Shown here piece by piece: positions 6,584-13,912 of a DNA stretch of 19,845 nt (position 1 is the first letter of the stretch; every line of letters begins with the position of its first letter). This DNA is from SG8-41 sp035259205 (lineage in GTDB: Bacteria; Pseudomonadota; Gammaproteobacteria; Burkholderiales; SG8-41). Under the pieces are notes generated by a model that ran no database searches, was not told the origin of the DNA, and saw only the letters and a program-made list of their open reading frames with translations. The translations under genes were made by a program, and so were the position numbers. The stretch covers positions 1 to 19,845 of the forward strand of contig DATFWO010000243.1 in assembly GCA_035259205.1 (NCBI GenBank), written 5' to 3'.

Positions 6584-8323
6584 ATGAAGAGCAACGACGG
6601 CTACTACGAAGCCTACTGGCCGCGTGGGGCGCGCCAGCAGCGCACGCGTCCGCTCGCGCCGCGGCTCGCAACGCTCGAAGGCAAGACCGTCGCGCAGTTG
6701 TGGGATCAACTCTTCAAGGGCGACGTCATATTCGAGATGCTCGAAGAGGGGCTCAGGGCGCGCTTTCCCGGCGTCAAGTTCGTGAGCTGGCGCGAGTTCG
6801 GCAGCACGCACGGCGGCGAGGAAAAAGCGGCGCTCGCGGCCCTGCCCGCACGCTTCAAGGAACTCGGAGTCGATGCCGTCGTGTCCGGCATGGCGTGTTG
6901 AGGAAGCTGCACGCCCGCCGTGTTGCGGGCGAGCGCGGCATGCGAAGCGGCGGGCTATCCGACCTCGTCGCTTACGTGCGAAGGTTTCCTGCGCCAGGCC
7001 GCGGCGACGTCGGTGGGCCTCGGCATGCCCAACATACCCGTCGCGCTGGTGCCGGGCCACGTCGGGAACAAGAGCCCGGAGCAATTGCAGCGGGACATAC
7101 TCGAAGTCACGACGCATGCGGTTATCGACAACCTGACGGTCGCGCCCGCGGCGAAGGGCGAGCCGGCGGAGCCCGGGCCGCGTGACATCGTCGTGAAGGG
7201 CGGCTTCCAGGAGGTCAACCGGTACTTCTACGAGCATGAATACTCCGACGGACTGCCCATCGTGCCGCCGACGCGCGAGGCGATCGAGGGTTTTCTGCGA
7301 TTTGTCGACCGGGATCCCGAAGAAGTCCTGGGGGTGCTGCTCCCCGACCGGCGTGCCGCCACCGTCTGGAGCGTTGCGGTCAACGGCGTGATGGCCGGCT
7401 GCCGGCCCGAGTACATGCCCGTATTGGTGGCGCTGGTCGAGGCGATGTGCGATCCGGAATACGGCGTCGAGCACAGCGGCAACACCCCGGGCGCCGACAC
7501 CCTGATCATCCTGAACGGTCCCATCATCCGGGAGCTTGGATTCAACTACACTCAGGGCGCACTGCGTGACGGGTTCATGCCGAACACCACCGTCGGACGA
7601 TTCTGGCGCCTCTATCTCCGCAATGTCGCGGGCTTTCTCCTCCACAAGACCGACAAGGCCACCTACGGCAATACCTGGCGCGTGGTGCTCGCGGAGAACG
7701 AGGAAGCACTGAACAACATCGGCTGGGAGCCCAATAGCGTCGAGATGGGCTTCGCCGCAGGCGACAACACGGTGACGATCGCGCGCTACACCGGCGGGGG
7801 CTCGCTCTCGTCGGTGACGGGCAGCACGCCCGAGCAGATGCTGCCCTACCTCGCCGATTCGGTGCTGCGGTTCAACAACTGGCAGATCACGTTTACCACC
7901 AGCCACGGCAACGGCACTCTGCGCCCGCTCGTCGTCGTGAGCCCCATCATCGCCGAGACGATCGCGAAGGCCGGCTGGAGCAAGGCCGACGTGAAGCGCT
8001 ATCTGTACGAGCATGCGCGCCTGCCGGCGCGGGAGTTCGAGCGGCAGCTGCGCGACTGGAACATCCGCGGCGTGTGGGACCTGAAGGACGACGTGACCGC
8101 GGGCCGCATCCCTGAAGTGTTCTACGAATCCGACGATCCCGAGCGGCTGGTGCCCATCGTGTGGGAGCCCGAGGACTACATGATCGCGGTGACCGGCGAT
8201 CCGCTGCGAAACAATGCCTGCGTCTTCGCGCACAACGGATTCCTGGGCTACCCGGTCGGCAGGAAAATCCGTCTGCCCGACAACTGGAAGGACCTGCTTC
8301 ACCGGGCGGCGCGAGAAGCGTAA
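6584..8323 (+). CDS. UGSC-family selenoprotein, in-frame TGA at 6899-6901 read as selenocysteine
   Basis: ATG 6584 (AGGAG 7-8 bases upstream) opens a frame whose 106th codon is TGA. The same frame continues uninterrupted to 8323, giving 579 residues. Around the TGA it reads VVSGMAC-U-GSCTPAVLRASA, which contains the UGSC motif (U106, C109, plus C105) of the UGSC family of (seleno)proteins, where cysteine homologues have CGSC. The UGSC domain spans about residues 20-185, including RPLAPRLATLEGKT before and EAAGYPT after the motif. The rest (about 205-579) is a second conserved region with DGLPIVPPTREA, VNGVMAGCRPEYMPV and ILNGPIIRELG, whose function I do not know. A SECIS-like hairpin lies at 6912-6931. 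There is no signal peptide. A GMC oxidoreductase gene follows 30 bases on. A thiol/selenol redox role is inferred from the motif. Standard gene calling would split it into a 105-residue and a second product. Confidence 0.87.
6899..6935 (+). promoter_or_regulatory. Bacterial SECIS-like element: UGA plus downstream hairpin
   Basis: UGA 6899-6901 is followed 10 bases later by CGCCCGC (6912-6918), loop CGTGTT (6919-6924) and GCGGGCG (6925-6931), a perfect 7-bp stem. Below an A-A mismatch (6911/6932), C6910-G6933 and G6909-C6934 extend it. Bacterial SECIS elements lie inside the coding region directly after the UGA, with a G in the apical loop roughly 16-37 bases away. G6920 and G6922 are 19 and 21 bases past the UGA. 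SelB and tRNA-Sec would act here; their genes are not in the window. Confidence 0.78.
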
Positions 8324-8353
8324 GCTTGCCGCGGCATCACGCATTCCTGGAAA

Positions 8354-9964
8354 ATGCGAAGCATAGGATCGTTCGACTACGTGATCATCGGCGCAGGCAC
8401 TGCGGGTTGCGTGCTCGCCAATCGCCTATCGGCCGATCCGGACGCTTCGGTGCTGCTGCTCGAGGCGGGGGGCAAGGACGACTGGATCTGGATCCACATC
8501 CCTGTAGGCTATCTCTACTGCATCAACAATCCCCGCGTCGACTGGTGCTACCAGACCGAGCCCGAATCGGGACTCAACGGGCGCTCCATCCGCTATCCGC
8601 GGGGAAAGGTGCTCGGCGGCTCGTCCTCCATCAACGCTATGCTCTATCTGCGCGGCCAGGCGCGCGACTACGACGAGTGGGCGCAGTTGACGGGCGATTC
8701 CGGGTGGGCGTGGCAGAACGTGCTGCCCACGTTCATGAAAGTCGAGGACCACTGGCGCGGCGCGGACGAGAAGCACGGCCAGGGCGGCGAGTGGCGCGTG
8801 GAGCCCGTCAAGCTGAGATGGGACGTGCTCGAATCCTTTCGCGAGGCCGCGAATGAGGCGGGCATCGCCTGGACCGACGACTTCAACCGCGGCGACAACA
8901 GTGGTGTCTCGCGCTACGAAGTGAACCAGCGCGACGGCGTGCGCTGGAACGCATCGAAGGCTTTCCTGCGGCCGGCGATGAAGCGGCCCAACCTCACCGT
9001 GCTGACCGGTGCGCTCACGAAGAAGCTGCGGCTCGCGGGCCGTCGCGTGCTGGGCGTGGAGTTCTTCCAGGGCGGCGAGGAGCTCTACGCGGAGGCGCGC
9101 CGCGAGACCGTGCTTTCCGCCGGTGCGATCGGCAGCCCGCAGATACTCCAGCTCTCCGGCATCGGGCCGGGCGCGCTGCTGCAGAAGCACGGCATACCCG
9201 TCGCGCACGAACTTTCGGTCGGCGATAACCTTCAGGACCATCTGCAGCTGAGGATGGCATTCAAGGTGAAGAACGCGCTGACCTTGAACACCATGCTGGG
9301 CTCGTGGATCACGAAGGCGAAGATGGGCCTGGAGTACGCGCTCTTTCGCACCGGTCCGCTGACCATGGCGCCGTCGCAGCTGGGTGCGTTCGCGAAATCC
9401 GATCCCGCGCTCGCCACGCCGGATCTCCAGTACCACGTGCAGCCGATATCGCTCGACCGGTTCGGCGATCCGCCCCACGGGTTTCCGGCGTTCACGGCCA
9501 GCGTGTGCAACCTGCGGCCGACCGCGCGCGGCCGCGTGCGCATCACGACGCCCGATCCGCGGTCCGCCCCCGCCATCACGCCTAACTATCTCTCGACCGA
9601 CGAAGACCGGAAGACCGCAGTGGCGGCGCTGCGCCTCACGCGGCGCATCGTCACCGGCACGCATGCGCTGAGGAAACACGAGCCCGAGGAGTTCATGCCC
9701 GGGCCGGCGTTCCAGTCGGATGAGGAGCTGCTGAAAGCGGCCGGAAATATCGGCACTACGATCTTTCACCCGGTGGGTACCTGCAAGATGGGACGCGAAA
9801 GCGATTCTGCGGCGGTCGTGGATACAAAGTTCAGGGTCCGGGGCGTGGAGCGCCTCCGCGTGATCGATGCGTCCATCATGCCCACCATCACTTCCGGGAA
9901 CACCAATTCGCCCACGGTCATGATCGCCGAGCGCGGCAGCCGAATCCTGAAGGATGAGGGATGA
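8354..9964 (+). CDS. GMC-family FAD-dependent oxidoreductase (choline/alcohol dehydrogenase-like)
   Basis: This is a 536-residue protein of the glucose-methanol-choline family. Residues 7-40 give the FAD Rossmann motif (FDYVIIGAGTAGCVLANRLS, then VLLLEAGG). YPRGKVLGGSSSINAMLYLR is GMC signature 1, and AGAIGSPQILQLSGIGP is signature 2. The C-terminal active site has FHPVGTCKMG (H472) and SGNTNSPT (N516/N518), the usual His-Asn pair. Members oxidise alcohols or aldehydes. No signal peptide is evident, so it is probably cytoplasmic, and the substrate is unknown. It follows the selenoprotein by 30 bases with only a weak GGA before the ATG, so it is probably cotranscribed. Its last residues (LKDEG) and stop codon are encoded by a heptamer repeat array. 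Confidence 0.93.
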   Translation: MRSIGSFDYVIIGAGTAGCVLANRLSADPDASVLLLEAGGKDDWIWIHIPVGYLYCINNPRVDWCYQTEPESGLNGRSIRYPRGKVLGGSSSINAMLYLRGQARDYDEWAQLTGDSGWAWQNVLPTFMKVEDHWRGADEKHGQGGEWRVEPVKLRWDVLESFREAANEAGIAWTDDFNRGDNSGVSRYEVNQRDGVRWNASKAFLRPAMKRPNLTVLTGALTKKLRLAGRRVLGVEFFQGGEELYAEARRETVLSAGAIGSPQILQLSGIGPGALLQKHGIPVAHELSVGDNLQDHLQLRMAFKVKNALTLNTMLGSWITKAKMGLEYALFRTGPLTMAPSQLGAFAKSDPALATPDLQYHVQPISLDRFGDPPHGFPAFTASVCNLRPTARGRVRITTPDPRSAPAITPNYLSTDEDRKTAVAALRLTRRIVTGTHALRKHEPEEFMPGPAFQSDEELLKAAGNIGTTIFHPVGTCKMGRESDSAAVVDTKFRVRGVERLRVIDASIMPTITSGNTNSPTVMIAERGSRILKDEG

Positions 9965-9981
9965 AGGATGAGGGATGATCG
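9947..9981 (+). repeat. NTGARGG heptamer array over the GMC stop codon
   Basis: CTGAAGG, ATGAGGG, ATGAAGG, ATGAGGG and ATGATCG lie in 7-bp register. The GMC gene ends within it (TGA 9962-9964). Units match those at 3399-3426 but in the opposite orientation relative to the host gene. Confidence 0.92.
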
Positions 9982-10109
9982 AGGCTGAACCTGGCCACCG
10001 TAGGTCAGTCCCACGCCCGCCGTCCGTGGCTTATTCAGTCGGCTCCGTCACGATAGTTAATCTGCAAGTCCATGCTGGATTTGATTATTTGGTCCATTAG
10101 CAGCTATTG
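9982..10109. promoter_or_regulatory. Intergenic region with possible promoter for the TetR-led operon
   Basis: There is no gene in this stretch. The right half is noticeably more AT-rich than the surroundings. TTGATT at 10081-10086 and TATTGA at 10105-10110, spaced 18 bases, are a weak sigma-70-like pair. A small CCACG/CGTGG stem at about 10011-10029 could be a weak terminator for the GMC gene. Confidence 0.3.
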
Positions 10110-10127
10110 ATTGCTGCGTACAGCAAT
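10110..10127. promoter_or_regulatory. Perfect palindrome ATTGCTG-CGTA-CAGCAAT
   Basis: This is a 7-bp perfect inverted repeat with a 4-base spacer, 45 bases upstream of the regulator start. It has the size and symmetry of a dimeric repressor or activator site. The binding protein is unknown. Confidence 0.5.
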
Positions 10128-10129
10128 TT

Positions 10130-10158
10130 CAGGAATGGCGGCTCCCCTGCCATTCCTG
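10130..10158. promoter_or_regulatory. Perfect 10-bp inverted repeat before the TetR ribosome binding site
   Basis: CAGGAATGGC (10130-10139) and GCCATTCCTG (10149-10158) flank a 9-base loop. The element ends 1 base before the AGGA at 10160-10163. It may be an operator half-site pair or an mRNA hairpin next to the ribosome binding site. Confidence 0.5.
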
Positions 10159-10160
10159 TA

Positions 10161-10203
10161 GGATTTGAACAATGGTTCAAACTTTGAATCGGCGTTCAAA
10201 TCC
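10161..10203. promoter_or_regulatory. Likely TetR autoregulatory operator over the start codon
   Basis: Four TTTGAA-type half-sites are packed here. TTTGAAC (10164-10170) and GTTCAAA (10175-10181) form a perfect palindrome with 4-base spacing. TTTGAA (10183-10188) and TTCAAA (10195-10200) form a second. The outermost GGATTTGAAC (10161-10170) and GTTCAAATCC (10194-10203) are also exact complements. The array covers the ribosome binding site, the ATG at 10172 and the first ten codons of the regulator, a typical place for TetR-family self-repression. Binding is inferred. Confidence 0.65.
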
Positions 10204-10813
10204 GGCCGACTCCTCGGAGCGCATCGAGCGGAAGAACGAAGCGCGCCGCCTCGAGATCCTGCGTGCCGCCGGCCGCGTGTTCCGCCGACTCGGCGTTTCG
10301 GGCACGGGCATCCGCGAGATTGCCGAGGAAGCGAGCCTGCTGCCCGGCAATCTCTATTACTACTTCACCGGGAAAGACGAGATCCTGCAGTTCTGCCAGG
10401 AGCGCACGCTCGAGCGCCTGCTCGCCGCGGCAAAGGACGCGTCCAGTGCGGCCGGACCGCTCGCGGAGCGCCTGCGCTCCGTCATCCGGGCCCACGTGCA
10501 CTGCATGCTCGACGACCTGGAGGGCGCGACCGCTCACCTCGAAGTCGAGGCGCTGCCGGAGACGCTGCGCGCTCCTATCATCCGCAAGCGCGATGCTTAC
10601 GAGCGCGCGGTGCGGGCACTGGTAGTCGCGGGCATGAGGCGCGGCGAGTTTGGAGCGACCGATCCCTCGCTCGTCACGCGCGCGATGCTTGGCGCCGTCA
10701 ACTGGACTGCGCGCTGGTACCGTCCCGACGGTCCGCAATCCGTATCCGAAATCGCGGACACGCTGTCCGAATACCTGGTGCGCGGGCTCGCCGCCCCCGG
10801 AGCGCGCAAATGA
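10172..10813 (+). CDS. TetR/AcrR-family transcriptional regulator
   Basis: This 213-residue protein has an N-terminal helix-turn-helix domain (about 25-72): RRLEILRAAGRVFRRLG, then GIREIAEEASLLPGNLYYYF and TGKDEIL. The helical C-terminal ligand domain reads DDLEGATAHLEVEALP, RGEFGATDPSLVTRAMLGAVNW. The layout is close to TetR regulators of fatty or aromatic acyl-CoA catabolism, several of which sense CoA thioesters; that link is family knowledge, not shown here. The start is supported by AGGA 8 bases upstream, and an operator-like array overlaps it. The stop overlaps the ATG of the next gene by 4 bases, so regulator and reductase genes are probably one transcript. The regulator therefore probably controls the aromatic-acid module and itself. 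Confidence 0.92.
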   Translation: MVQTLNRRSNPADSSERIERKNEARRLEILRAAGRVFRRLGVSGTGIREIAEEASLLPGNLYYYFTGKDEILQFCQERTLERLLAAAKDASSAAGPLAERLRSVIRAHVHCMLDDLEGATAHLEVEALPETLRAPIIRKRDAYERAVRALVVAGMRRGEFGATDPSLVTRAMLGAVNWTARWYRPDGPQSVSEIADTLSEYLVRGLAAPGARK

Positions 10814-11361
10814 ACGCGCCGGTGCCAAAACATGTTCATGCGACTCTACGGGTGAACGGCGAGGACCAGCAGGTCTCGTTCGCGCCCTACAAGACGCTGC
10901 TCGAAGTGCTGCGCGAGGACATGGGCCTGACCGGGACCAAGCACGGCTGCGAGCTCGGGGAGTGCGGGGCGTGCGCGGTGCTGGTGGATGGCGTGCCGGT
11001 GCTGTCCTGTCTCGCGCTGGCGATGGAATGCGAGGGGCGCACGATCGAGACGGTGGAGGGACTCGCGCGGGGCGCAGAGCTGCATCCGCTGCAGGCCGCG
11101 TTCGCGGACCTCGGCGGCGCACAGTGCGGCTACTGCACGCCCGGCATCCTCATGACGGCAAAAGCGCTGCTCGAAAAGGAGCCGAATCCGAGCCGCGAGC
11201 GTATCAAGGAGGCGATTTCCGGGAATCTCTGCCGCTGCACGGGCTACCAGCAGATCTTCGAATCGATCGAGGAAGCCGCGCGCCGCATGCGCGCGGGTTC
11301 GGAGAGCGTCGGCCACGGAATCACGCGGAAAGACACGGAAAGAACGGAGGACGGAAAATGA
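10810..11361 (+). CDS. hcrC: 4-hydroxybenzoyl-CoA reductase-type small subunit, two [2Fe-2S] clusters (HcrC-like)
   Basis: This 183-residue protein is the iron-sulfur subunit of a xanthine-oxidase-family enzyme. The plant-ferredoxin-like domain has C47, C52, C55 and C67 (GCELGECGAC... C). The helical domain has C106, C109, C141 and C143 (CGYCTPG, CRCTG). It relays electrons between the FAD subunit and the molybdenum centre in the cytoplasm. The ATG overlaps the TetR stop (ATGA), which argues for translational coupling. The last ~15 residues (GHGITRKDTERTEDGK) are hydrophilic, lie outside the family core and are encoded by a 10-bp repeat. The symbol rests on the [4Fe-4S]-bearing middle subunit encoded downstream; without it only 'CO dehydrogenase small-subunit-like' could be said. 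Confidence 0.87.
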   Translation: MNAPVPKHVHATLRVNGEDQQVSFAPYKTLLEVLREDMGLTGTKHGCELGECGACAVLVDGVPVLSCLALAMECEGRTIETVEGLARGAELHPLQAAFADLGGAQCGYCTPGILMTAKALLEKEPNPSRERIKEAISGNLCRCTGYQQIFESIEEAARRMRAGSESVGHGITRKDTERTEDGK

Positions 11362-11423
11362 TCCTGTCAGTTCTTACTGCCCGGCTTCGCGATTGCTCCG
11401 CGTGCTTCCGTGTGCTTCCGTGG
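11313..11423. repeat. Inverted pair of 10-bp repeat arrays at the hcrC-hcrA junction
   Basis: On the left, CGGAA recurs at 11316, 11326 and 11336 (units like CACGGAATCA) and then degenerates. On the right, YTCCG recurs at 11396, 11406 and 11416 (TGCTTCCGTG units). Exact 8-base complements link the arms: CCACGGAA (11313) with TTCCGTGG (11416), CACGCGGA (11322) with TCCGCGTG (11397), and ACACGGAA (11333) with TTCCGTGT (11406). The left arm encodes the C-terminal tail of the small subunit. The right arm ends 23 bases before the large-subunit start. The 85-base gap between the two genes contains nothing else I recognise. Confidence 0.87.
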
Positions 11424-11446
11424 TTGCATTGGATTTGCAAGGGACG

Positions 11447-13912
11447 ATGAAGACGAAACCCCGCTTCGACGTCATCGGCAAACCGCGCCGGCGCGTGGAC
11501 GGACGGGCGAAGGTGACCGGTCTCACCCGCTTCGCCGACGACGTGATGCTGCCGCGTACGGTGCACTGCAAGCTGCTGCGCTCGCCGCATCCGCACGCTG
11601 TCATCGAGAGGATAGACACCACCCGCGCTCAGGCGCATCCCGGCGTGCATCTCGTGCTGACCGGCAGGGATTTCCCGATCACCTTCGGTATCCTCCCCGT
11701 GACCCAGGACGAGTTTCCGCTGGCGCCCGAGCGGGTGCGCTATGTCGGTGATCCGGTTGCCGCGGTCATCGCCCGGGACGAGCAGACCGCTTTCGAAGCG
11801 CTCGCACTGATCGAAGTCGGGTATCGGCCGCTCAAGACGATCTCTACTCCCGAAGAAGCGCTCGCCACGGAGGAGCCGCGCATCCAGAGCTATGGCGAGG
11901 AGGGCAACATCCATCGCCTGCAGGCGTTCGAGTTCGGTGACGTGGCGGAGGCGCTCGGGCGGGCGGACCATGTGTTCGAGGATGTTTTCTTCTACGAGGG
12001 CAACACACACCTGCCGATCGAGCAGCACGCCGCGGTCGCAGCGGTCGACGGCGAGGGCAAGCTCACGCTCTGGTCTTCGACGCAGGTGCCGCACTACATC
12101 CACCGCGCGCTCGCGAAAGCCTTGCAGATACCTCCGGCGCACGTGCGCGTGATCGCCTGTCCGAACGGCGGCGGCTTCGGCGGGAAGTGCGATTTGCACA
12201 ACCACGAGATCGTCGTAGCGAAAGCGGCGCTCCTCCTCGGGCGGCCGGTCAAGATCTGCCTTACCCGCGAGGAAGTGTTCTACATGCACCGCGGCCGGCA
12301 TCCGGTGCTGATGAGAATGCGCACCGGCGTCACGAAGGAAGGCAAGATCACGGCAATGCACACGCAGACGCTCCTCGACGGCGGCGCCTACGGCGGCTAC
12401 GGCGTGGCGAGCACCTTCTACACGGGCGCGCTGCAGACCGTGACCTACGACATTCCGCGCTACAAGTTCGATGCCTGTCGCACGTTCACGAACAAGCCCC
12501 CCTGCGGCCCCAAGCGCGGGCACGGCACGCCGCAGCCGCGCTTCGGCCAGGAAGTGCAGCTCGACAAGATCGCCGAGAAGCTCGGCCTGGATCCCGCCGA
12601 ATTTCGCCTGGGTATCGCCGCGAAGCCCGATACGCTGACCGCGAACTGGTTGAAGATCGGCACGATAGGGCTCGCGGCGTGCATCGGCAAAGTGGTGGAG
12701 CGTTCCGACTGGAAGGAGAAGTTCAGACAGCTTCCCACAGGCCGCGGCGTCGGGCTCGCCTGCGGCGCGTATCTGTGCGGTGCGGGACTGCCGATCTATT
12801 ACAACAAGCTGCCGCAGTCGGGCGTGCAGCTGCTCCTCGATCGCAGCGGGCAGGTAACCGTCTACTGCGGCGCGATCGAGATCGGGCAGGGCTCGGACGA
12901 TGTGCTGGCCGCGATCGTCGCGGAGGTCCTCGGCATCGACGCCTACGACGTGCGCTGCGTGACCGGCGACACGGGCGTCACGCCCGTCGATCTCGGCTCT
13001 TATTCCAGCCGCGTGACCGTGATGATGGGGAACGCCGCCATCCAGGCGGCCGAGCGCGTGCGCGATCTCATTGCGCGCGCGGCCGCGGAGCACATGGAAA
13101 CGCTGCCGGAAAACGTTGCCTTCGCGCACGGCCGCGTGTTTCGCGCCGACGACCCCGGCAAGCCGATGAGCTTCCGCGAGGCGATCATGCTCGCCGAGGA
13201 AAAATTCGGCACGCTCGCAGCGGTGGGCTCGTACTCTCCGCCGCGCGCGCCGGGGCGCTACAAGGGTGCGGGCGTAGGGCCGTCTCCCGCCTATTCCTAT
13301 ACCGCGTGCGTAGTCGAAGCCGAGGTGGACCGGGCGACGGGCTGGATCAGCGTGCCGAAAGTGTGGATCGCGCACGACATAGGCCGGGCGATCAACCCGG
13401 TCAATGCGCGGGGGCAGGTCGAGGGGAGCGTCTACATGGCGCTGGGGGAAGCGTTGATGGAGGAGCAGGCGTTCCGGCGCCTGCCGCCCAGGCTGTCGGG
13501 GGCGCTCGTGCACAAGATTCCGTCGATGCTCGAGTACAAGAGCCTCACCGCGCTCGACATGCCGGAAGTCGTCACCGATCTCATCGAAGATCCTGATCCG
13601 AACTGCCCGTTCGGCGCAAAGGAAGTCGGACAGGGACCGCTGCTTCCCGTGATGCCGGCGGTCGCGAACGCGGTATACGACGCCATCGGGGCGCGTATCG
13701 ACGAGCTGCCGATCACGCCGGACAAGGTGCTCGCGGCGCTTGAAAAGAAGGCGAAGGGCGGCATCGCGCGGGTCGGCCCGGTAGCGTTTCCCGACGTGCC
13801 GTACCCCGAGCCCATGCTCGTGCCGCCGCCATGGGAAGGCGGCGACGGCAACTCGATCAACCATCCGCCCAGGACGCCGGCGCGGAAACCGGAAAAGGCC
13901 CTGGGCTCATGA
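11447..13912 (+). CDS. hcrA: 4-hydroxybenzoyl-CoA reductase-type molybdenum subunit (HcrA-like), Q at the catalytic Glu position
   Basis: This 821-residue protein is the molybdopterin-binding subunit of the xanthine oxidase family. RRVDGRAKVTGLTRFADDV opens the a/b hammerhead domain. PNGGGFGGK (G241-K247) and TNKPPCGPKRGHG (R357) match the molybdopterin regions, and the latter resembles TNTPPCGAMRGHG as I recall it from HcrA. IEIGQGSDD and GSYSSRVTVMMGNA follow. Near the C-terminus FGAKEVGQGP places Q729 (CAG 13631-13633) where the family has its catalytic glutamate. ATG 11447 with AAGGGA just before is preferred over upstream TTG 11393, which would add repeat-derived sequence. A proline-rich tail of about 35 residues follows the family core. 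It would bind the Mo cofactor and the aromatic CoA ester. The stop overlaps the next ATG by 4 bases. Confidence 0.87.
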   Translation: MKTKPRFDVIGKPRRRVDGRAKVTGLTRFADDVMLPRTVHCKLLRSPHPHAVIERIDTTRAQAHPGVHLVLTGRDFPITFGILPVTQDEFPLAPERVRYVGDPVAAVIARDEQTAFEALALIEVGYRPLKTISTPEEALATEEPRIQSYGEEGNIHRLQAFEFGDVAEALGRADHVFEDVFFYEGNTHLPIEQHAAVAAVDGEGKLTLWSSTQVPHYIHRALAKALQIPPAHVRVIACPNGGGFGGKCDLHNHEIVVAKAALLLGRPVKICLTREEVFYMHRGRHPVLMRMRTGVTKEGKITAMHTQTLLDGGAYGGYGVASTFYTGALQTVTYDIPRYKFDACRTFTNKPPCGPKRGHGTPQPRFGQEVQLDKIAEKLGLDPAEFRLGIAAKPDTLTANWLKIGTIGLAACIGKVVERSDWKEKFRQLPTGRGVGLACGAYLCGAGLPIYYNKLPQSGVQLLLDRSGQVTVYCGAIEIGQGSDDVLAAIVAEVLGIDAYDVRCVTGDTGVTPVDLGSYSSRVTVMMGNAAIQAAERVRDLIARAAAEHMETLPENVAFAHGRVFRADDPGKPMSFREAIMLAEEKFGTLAAVGSYSPPRAPGRYKGAGVGPSPAYSYTACVVEAEVDRATGWISVPKVWIAHDIGRAINPVNARGQVEGSVYMALGEALMEEQAFRRLPPRLSGALVHKIPSMLEYKSLTALDMPEVVTDLIEDPDPNCPFGAKEVGQGPLLPVMPAVANAVYDAIGARIDELPITPDKVLAALEKKAKGGIARVGPVAFPDVPYPEPMLVPPPWEGGDGNSINHPPRTPARKPEKALGS

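Noticed and set aside
6899..6901. TGA as an ordinary stop or a sequencing frameshift splitting two genes
   Set aside because: Both sides are in the same frame, so no frameshift is needed. The family motif spans the TGA, no ribosome binding site precedes a second start, and a SECIS-like hairpin follows.
6554..8344. Long minus-strand open frame opposite the selenoprotein gene (596 codons)
   Set aside because: It is arginine/histidine-rich with no domain, typical of the antisense frame of a high-GC gene. The plus strand has clear family motifs.
11393..11446. Upstream TTG start for the molybdenum subunit
   Set aside because: It would add 18 residues encoded by the repeat arm. ATG 11447 has a better ribosome binding site and matches the usual family N-terminus.
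11321..13864. Very long minus-strand open frame opposite hcrA (847 codons)
   Set aside because: Same reasoning: no recognisable domain, biased composition, and exact overlap with a well-supported molybdenum subunit.
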